Below are positions 22,982 through 26,117 of a DNA stretch of 26,117 nt, piece after piece. The notes under the pieces were generated by a model that saw only the letters and a program-made list of their open reading frames with translations, had not been told where the DNA came from and did not search any database. A program made the position numbers and the translations under genes. Origin of the DNA: a virus; IMG/VR virus record IMGVR_UViG_3300025698_000046, positions 1 through 26,117 of that record; one strand, 5' to 3'. The number at the start of each line of letters is the position of its first letter. The first letter of the stretch is position 1.

Positions 22982-23154
22982 TTTTTATTAAGTTAGTTAT
23001 TGTAAAGTTTTGTTCCAATTTTGTTACCTGCTAACTACTTAACTATTACTATATTATATATAATATTATAATAAAGTAACAAAGTAACAGTGCTTTTCGT
23101 ATTCTTACGGGATCTGCCGCAATGTTTACAATCACCCATTTTGTTACCTTTTTG
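22982..23154. other. AT-rich intergenic region with palindrome and TTTGTTAC repeats
   Basis: This non-coding stretch between the helicase and the GIY-YIG gene holds ATTTTGTTACCT twice as a direct repeat (23018-23029 and 23138-23149), the related GTAACAAAGTAAC in inverted sense (23075-23087) and a perfect 16-bp palindrome ATATTATATATAATAT (23051-23066). No ORF of convincing character is present. It could be a replication origin next to the helicase, or an operator region for the downstream promoter. Confidence 0.5.
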
Positions 23155-24390
23155 TTAAAACGGTATTTCATTAGCTTTTTGGATTAAATTTTCACTGTTA
23201 AAAAAGTCATTGCTTTCAAATTTAAACGGCCTACCTCGTTGGAAATCAACCCCATTGAATGGGCTATAATACAAAACCTTCTCTGATGGTTCCCGCTCAA
23301 ACTCCAACTTTATTACCCTTCGTATGTAGTTACGATCAATATTATTATTGTTACAAAAAAACTTATCCTTGATGTCTCCGGGTGTACAAAGGCACTCTTT
23401 TTGCTCAGAATTAAGAAAATAATGCGTAAACAATTCGATCAATTCTTTGTACAATCCCGATCTACTTTCCTTCTTTGCCGCCTCAAGATACTCGTTTTTT
23501 ATCTGATCCGGCGTCAGCACCATACGTGATAGCGAAAAATCAGGATCGTTCATTGTTTTGAGATAGTCAACGAATGCTGGGATCTCTGAAATCATATCAT
23601 TAAGTATGTTATGGTTTACTACCTTGGGTGTCCCTAATCGCCTGATCCAAAATCTGATTTCCTTATCATCAATCTTCATAAATTTATCTTCGTTGTTCGA
23701 TGCCATGATGATTTTGCCGAAAAATGGAAGTTTGAACTGTGCCACTTGTTTGATGTTAACTGATATGAATTTCTTTGTTGCCAGTGATTTGATTTTTTCA
23801 ACTGCTATCTGCTTATCAAGTATTGTTTCATCGATAGCAATTATGTTTGAAGTGGCAAATTCACCGTTAAAAGTACTACCGATAACATCCGGTTCAATCA
23901 TAACCATGTTTGCACCGAAGATCATATTCAACCAATCAAGAAACGTACTCTTACCTGTCGCGCGTTCAGATGACACCAACACAAGTATAGGTAGGGCTTT
24001 CTTTGGATAGGAATACATTACCTTTAAATAGGTCATACCTGATTTAAACTGTGATCCAAATACCTGCTTTAATAGTACCAACGTCCACGGCCATTTTCCC
24101 GCACTTGGAGTATGTGGAAAATCATTGTACATATTGTAATTGTTTGCAATTACCCGGCTGTTACCGTTGTTGTTTGGATCAATTACGAAATCATCAAACT
24201 GCTGAATCGTGTACATGTATTTTTTATCATGATCGAAAAGCAACGTTTCTTTATTCCATTTTTTTAACTCCGTTCTGACTATCCCAAACCTATCCGGCTT
24301 ATTAATAATCTTGAAATACTCGGTCCCAACACGAATATAATCTTGTGAATATTTACCTCTAGATTTACCCTTAATTTCTTGAATATCCAT
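23155..24390 (-). CDS. SF3-type replicative helicase (D5/primase-helicase C-terminal type)
   Basis: A 411-residue ATPase. Walker A is SSERATGKST (140-149), Walker B IIAIDE (183-188), motif C KIIMASNN (226-233) and an arginine-finger region RFWIRRL (246-252), the order of superfamily 3 helicases. The N-terminal 100 residues show no primase active site, so it may be a stand-alone helicase. A winged-helix-like C-terminal part (about 333-391, CTPGDIKDKFF...YYSPFNG...GRPFKF) is shared with the neighbouring GIY-YIG nuclease. It would unwind phage DNA during replication. The start overlaps the previous gene by 20 bp. Confidence 0.88.
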   Translation of the reverse strand: MDIQEIKGKSRGKYSQDYIRVGTEYFKIINKPDRFGIVRTELKKWNKETLLFDHDKKYMYTIQQFDDFVIDPNNNGNSRVIANNYNMYNDFPHTPSAGKWPWTLVLLKQVFGSQFKSGMTYLKVMYSYPKKALPILVLVSSERATGKSTFLDWLNMIFGANMVMIEPDVIGSTFNGEFATSNIIAIDETILDKQIAVEKIKSLATKKFISVNIKQVAQFKLPFFGKIIMASNNEDKFMKIDDKEIRFWIRRLGTPKVVNHNILNDMISEIPAFVDYLKTMNDPDFSLSRMVLTPDQIKNEYLEAAKKESRSGLYKELIELFTHYFLNSEQKECLCTPGDIKDKFFCNNNNIDRNYIRRVIKLEFEREPSEKVLYYSPFNGVDFQRGRPFKFESNDFFNSENLIQKANEIPF

Positions 24391-24712
24391 TTTTAAAAGT
24401 TTTTTCGGCTGATGCTAATATTACTTTTGTTTGTTGATTAATTTCATAGAATAATGTCAGGTCTGGACCCATAAAGTTTTTCATTGTAGATGAGTCTTCT
24501 TTGAGCTGCTCAATGATAGTCATCAACTCAATATTATCTAATTCCATTTGGCAAATGTATTTTTCAATGAAGTTATAGAATGCAATTATCCGTTTTATTT
24601 CCGGCTCGTTGTTCTTATCTTGGTATAATAGATTTGAAAGTGAACGTTTCAATTCTTTGGTATGACTTTCAAAGGAAAGTACTAATTCATTTAGATAGTT
24701 GTATTTATCCAT
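24371..24712 (-). CDS. Hypothetical coiled-coil protein upstream of helicase
   Basis: A 113-residue, almost fully helical acidic/basic protein (MDKYNYLNELVLSFESHTKE, QMELDNIELMTIIEQLKEDS) with heptad-like spacing. Not recognised; it may be an accessory or loader protein for the helicase, as it overlaps that gene by 20 bp. It is the first larger gene after the structured leader at 24739-24829. Confidence 0.68.
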   Translation of the reverse strand: MDKYNYLNELVLSFESHTKELKRSLSNLLYQDKNNEPEIKRIIAFYNFIEKYICQMELDNIELMTIIEQLKEDSSTMKNFMGPDLTLFYEINQQTKVILASAEKTFKNGYSRN

Positions 24713-24804
24713 AGTTGTAGGATTAACCCCAATAAAAAAGCACCAACCGTCAGTCGCCAGACCCGGGAGGTGCTATTAAATTGGATGTAATTTTTTTTAT
24801 TCAT
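24691..24804 (-). CDS. Possible 37-residue membrane peptide in the leader
   Basis: An ORF starting ATG at 24804 (MNKKNYIQFNSTSRVWRLTV...) with a hydrophobic stretch VGAFLLGLILQLWI near the C-terminus, stop at 24691-24693. The start lies about 10 nt after the predicted transcript 5' end, so the message would be nearly leaderless. The ORF runs through a terminator-like hairpin, so either it is a leader peptide whose translation affects the hairpin, or the frame is open by chance. Confidence 0.35.
   Translation of the reverse strand: MNKKNYIQFNSTSRVWRLTVGAFLLGLILQLWINTTI
24739..24774 (-). terminator. Terminator/attenuator-like hairpin with 5'-end-complementary loop
   Basis: On the minus strand AGCACC (24774-24769) pairs with GGTGCT (24744-24739), and after a 2x2 mismatch CCG pairs with CGG; T at 24738-24734 follows. 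The 14-nt loop ends in TGGCGACTGA (24759-24750), the exact complement of TCAGTCGCCA at 24813-24804 near the predicted 5' end of the transcript. This is the same layout as the hairpin at 17059-17085. Confidence 0.6.
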
Positions 24805-24813
24805 GGCGACTGA
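24750..24813 (-). repeat. 10-bp perfect inverted repeat linking transcript 5' end and hairpin loop
   Basis: TCAGTCGCCA (minus strand, 24813-24804) and TGGCGACTGA (24759-24750) are perfect complements separated by 44 bases. The first arm covers the A of the ATG of the 37-residue ORF. Confidence 0.9.
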
Positions 24814-24821
24814 TTGAATTA

Positions 24822-24829
24822 CAAAGATA
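24822..24829 (-). promoter_or_regulatory. Bacteroidetes-type promoter upstream of replication genes
   Basis: The minus strand reads TATCTTTG at 24829-24822, an exact -7 box. The -33 position carries only GTG/TGTG around 24853-24848, so the upstream element is partial. It lies just after the stop of the Cys-rich protein gene and ahead of the structured leader. Confidence 0.55.
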
Positions 24830-24834
24830 ACAAT

Positions 24835-25059
24835 TTATTTGGTTATTTCACATACTTCTTTAAGTAATTTAAACATCATGCAAGTACCGTCATCCTTAAC
24901 TAATGTATCAAGTATTTGTGTGGCCACCTCGTTATTTGCTGCATCATAATTGTACAAGTTTTGCACTAACGCGATTGGGCACGGCTCATCGAATAACTTA
25001 CATTTACTGCATTGGTCATCAAAGGCCGCGCTATCTCCACTGTTGCTAAAATATGCCAT
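24835..25059 (-). CDS. Small Cys-rich protein (possible zinc-binding)
   Basis: A 74-residue protein with CSKCKLFDEPCPIALVQNLY (three Cys in 9 residues) and later DDGTCMMFK and VCEITK, so five cysteines in total. The pattern fits a small structural metal site or redox motif. I associate the CPIALVQ...YNYD...DDGTCMMF pattern with small Bacteroidetes and phage proteins of unknown role. It lies between the ParB-like gene and the leader promoter. Confidence 0.72.
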   Translation of the reverse strand: MAYFSNSGDSAAFDDQCSKCKLFDEPCPIALVQNLYNYDAANNEVATQILDTLVKDDGTCMMFKLLKEVCEITK

Positions 25060-25087
25060 AGTTTTATTTATTTGGTTATTGCAAAGA

Positions 25088-25981
25088 TTAAATTAATTTG
25101 CATGGCTTTGTTTCTTTCTTTGATATGAACAGTTTTCTCAAAGGTACTTTGCGCCTATAATAACTCCACGCTTTGAAGATCAATGCAGGGTAGTGCCATA
25201 ACGGAACTTTCTCATCTGAACTATTTTTTATTGACATCAGTTTTTCCCGGAGTGCATAAATAGGATCATCGGAATTGAGATTTTCACCGGTTGAAAGTTT
25301 ACTGTAAAAGTGTTCGGCTTGATCTAAATTTATTTTCCGCAAATGCCAAAAAGCAAATGCCATAACGCTCAATCCTAGTATCTTTTTTGATTTTGTTCTG
25401 TACTTTAAACAGAAAGAAACAGTCTCATCTATTTCAGTTTTGTTTTCCTGATAGTACTCAACAATCATAGCATTGTTAACGGTTCGTCTACTTGTAGCTG
25501 ATTTATAAACGTCTTGAGTTACTTGACCAGTACAGCGACTCCACGAAGTCATATTCGCACCTAATGTAGTTTTAATAATCTTAACAATAAGTGTGCTAGT
25601 TAAACTAGCTGTATCATGAGTTAAGCCCTCAATAGTTAGTACGTCTATCCCCTTACGGCCTTTCCCGGTATCAATTGATTTAAATACATCATTATTTATT
25701 CCTGTAATTACAAGTAAGTCCTGTGAAATGTTGGCTATGATTATAGCATTTAATCTGGTCTGACCGTCTAATAGTGTGCCATCATCTGCAAAAATAATAG
25801 GTACACCGTTAAACTGCCAGTAACCTTCAATCATATCAAATGCGTAAGCACTCGCATATGCTTTCGGTAATGCCCTGTTATGATCGTTCTTTTCGAGCAT
25901 TTTTCCGGCCTGTTCAGGTGTGATGTTTACAATTCCGGCTTTTATGCCATGTCCTAAATCTTTTAATAATTCGTGTTTCAT
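25088..25981 (-). CDS. ParB/sulfiredoxin-fold phage protein (DGQTRL family)
   Basis: A 297-residue protein. Residues about 18-80 read ITPEQAGKMLEKNDHNRALP, an Ala/Tyr helix, EGYWQFNGVPIIFADDGTLL and DGQTRL (72-77), the hallmark of the ParB-like nuclease or DGQHR-type domain common in phages. The rest is helical and resembles the C-terminal region of this phage family. Possible roles are nucleotide-dependent DNA binding, modification or regulation; true plasmid-type partitioning is not indicated since no ParA is nearby. It is the first complete gene at the right end and follows a hairpin. Confidence 0.8.
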   Translation of the reverse strand: MKHELLKDLGHGIKAGIVNITPEQAGKMLEKNDHNRALPKAYASAYAFDMIEGYWQFNGVPIIFADDGTLLDGQTRLNAIIIANISQDLLVITGINNDVFKSIDTGKGRKGIDVLTIEGLTHDTASLTSTLIVKIIKTTLGANMTSWSRCTGQVTQDVYKSATSRRTVNNAMIVEYYQENKTEIDETVSFCLKYRTKSKKILGLSVMAFAFWHLRKINLDQAEHFYSKLSTGENLNSDDPIYALREKLMSIKNSSDEKVPLWHYPALIFKAWSYYRRKVPLRKLFISKKETKPCKLI

Positions 25982-26023
25982 GTTTAATTGTATTATGTGA
26001 ATAAATGATTATTTTGATTTAAA

Positions 26024-26061
26024 ACCAATCCCAGACCACAACCACGAGGCCCGGAATTGGT
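26024..26061 (-). terminator. Strong terminator-like hairpin at the right end
   Basis: On the minus strand ACCAATTCCGGGCC (26061-26048) pairs with GGTCTGGGATTGGT (26037-26024), 14 consecutive pairs including three G-U, around the 10-nt loop TCGTGGTTGT, followed by TTTAAATC. It lies between a partial upstream ORF and the ParB-like gene and probably separates two transcripts. Confidence 0.65.
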
Positions 26062-26071
26062 GGATTACATG

Positions 26072-26117
26072 TTAAAACATTTCTTTTTGATTATTTTCAA
26101 ACCTATTCTTAACGCCG
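26072..26117 (-). CDS. C-terminal end of an upstream gene (partial)
   Basis: From the window edge the frame reads GVKNRFENNQKEMF and stops at TAA (26072-26074). The hydrophilic, charged end resembles a real phage protein terminus and it is followed by a terminator-like hairpin. Another frame is open for a similar length, so the choice is uncertain. Confidence 0.35.
   Translation of the reverse strand, partial: GVKNRFENNQKEMF

Noticed and set aside
26024-26105. Third copy of the arm-loop leader architecture at the right end
   Set aside because: There is a strong hairpin and a TAGGTTTG box at 26105-26098, but no upstream sequence complementary to the loop (ACAACCAC) is present in the window.

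Overview
This window is part of a tailed double-stranded DNA phage (or prophage) that infects a Bacteroidetes-type bacterium. The phage assignment rests on a contiguous HK97-type morphogenesis cluster: large terminase, portal, prohead protease, major capsid protein, head-tail connector, tail proteins, tape measure and fibre. The host assignment is inferred. It rests on AT-rich non-coding DNA, on promoter boxes of the form TAnnTTTG (the Bacteroidetes -7 consensus) in intergenic gaps, on the absence of clear Shine-Dalgarno sequences, and on small proteins that resemble families I associate with Bacteroidetes phages. The long tape measure suggests a long non-contractile tail.

Every supported gene lies on the minus strand, so transcription runs from the right end to the left end. 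From right to left: (1) 26117-19596, early and replication genes: a ParB-like DGQTRL protein, a Cys-rich small protein, an SF3-type helicase, a GIY-YIG nuclease, a PD-(D/E)XK nuclease, an SSB-like protein with an acidic DDLPF tail, a 38-residue DNA methyltransferase stub and several small unknowns. (2) 19599-17461, a surface-modification-like block: a GT-B glycosyltransferase fragment broken by an in-frame TGA, a two-helix membrane protein, a GT2 glycosyltransferase and a small gene split at a CA repeat. (3) 17419-15295, packaging: a candidate small terminase, an HNH homing endonuclease and the large terminase. (4) 15283-10619, head: portal, protease, capsid, a signal-peptide protein and a connector. 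(5) 10622-1, tail: neck or tail-completion candidates, a major tail candidate, tape measure, two large tail proteins, and a secreted-looking fibre with ten 54-bp repeats that runs off the left edge. Genes are packed tightly, and many neighbours share ATGA or TAATG stop/start overlaps, which suggests translational coupling.

The most unusual signal is a leader architecture that occurs twice with different sequences, at 24739-24829 and 17059-17135. A TATCTTTG promoter is followed at the extreme 5' end of the predicted transcript by a 9-10 nt arm. About 40-44 nt later comes a terminator-like hairpin, and the 3' side of its loop is the exact reverse complement of the arm. The arms differ in sequence between the two sites but keep full complementarity. 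This suggests a conserved pseudoknot or attenuation device, one copy ahead of the replication genes and one ahead of the HNH/terminase genes. Other notable points are a C-terminal domain shared by the GIY-YIG nuclease and the neighbouring helicase, and several small genes recovered by reading the gaps (11130-11297, 20538-20654, 21986-22117, 22114-22278, 24691-24804). No tRNA, integrase, recognisable lysin or CRISPR array was seen.
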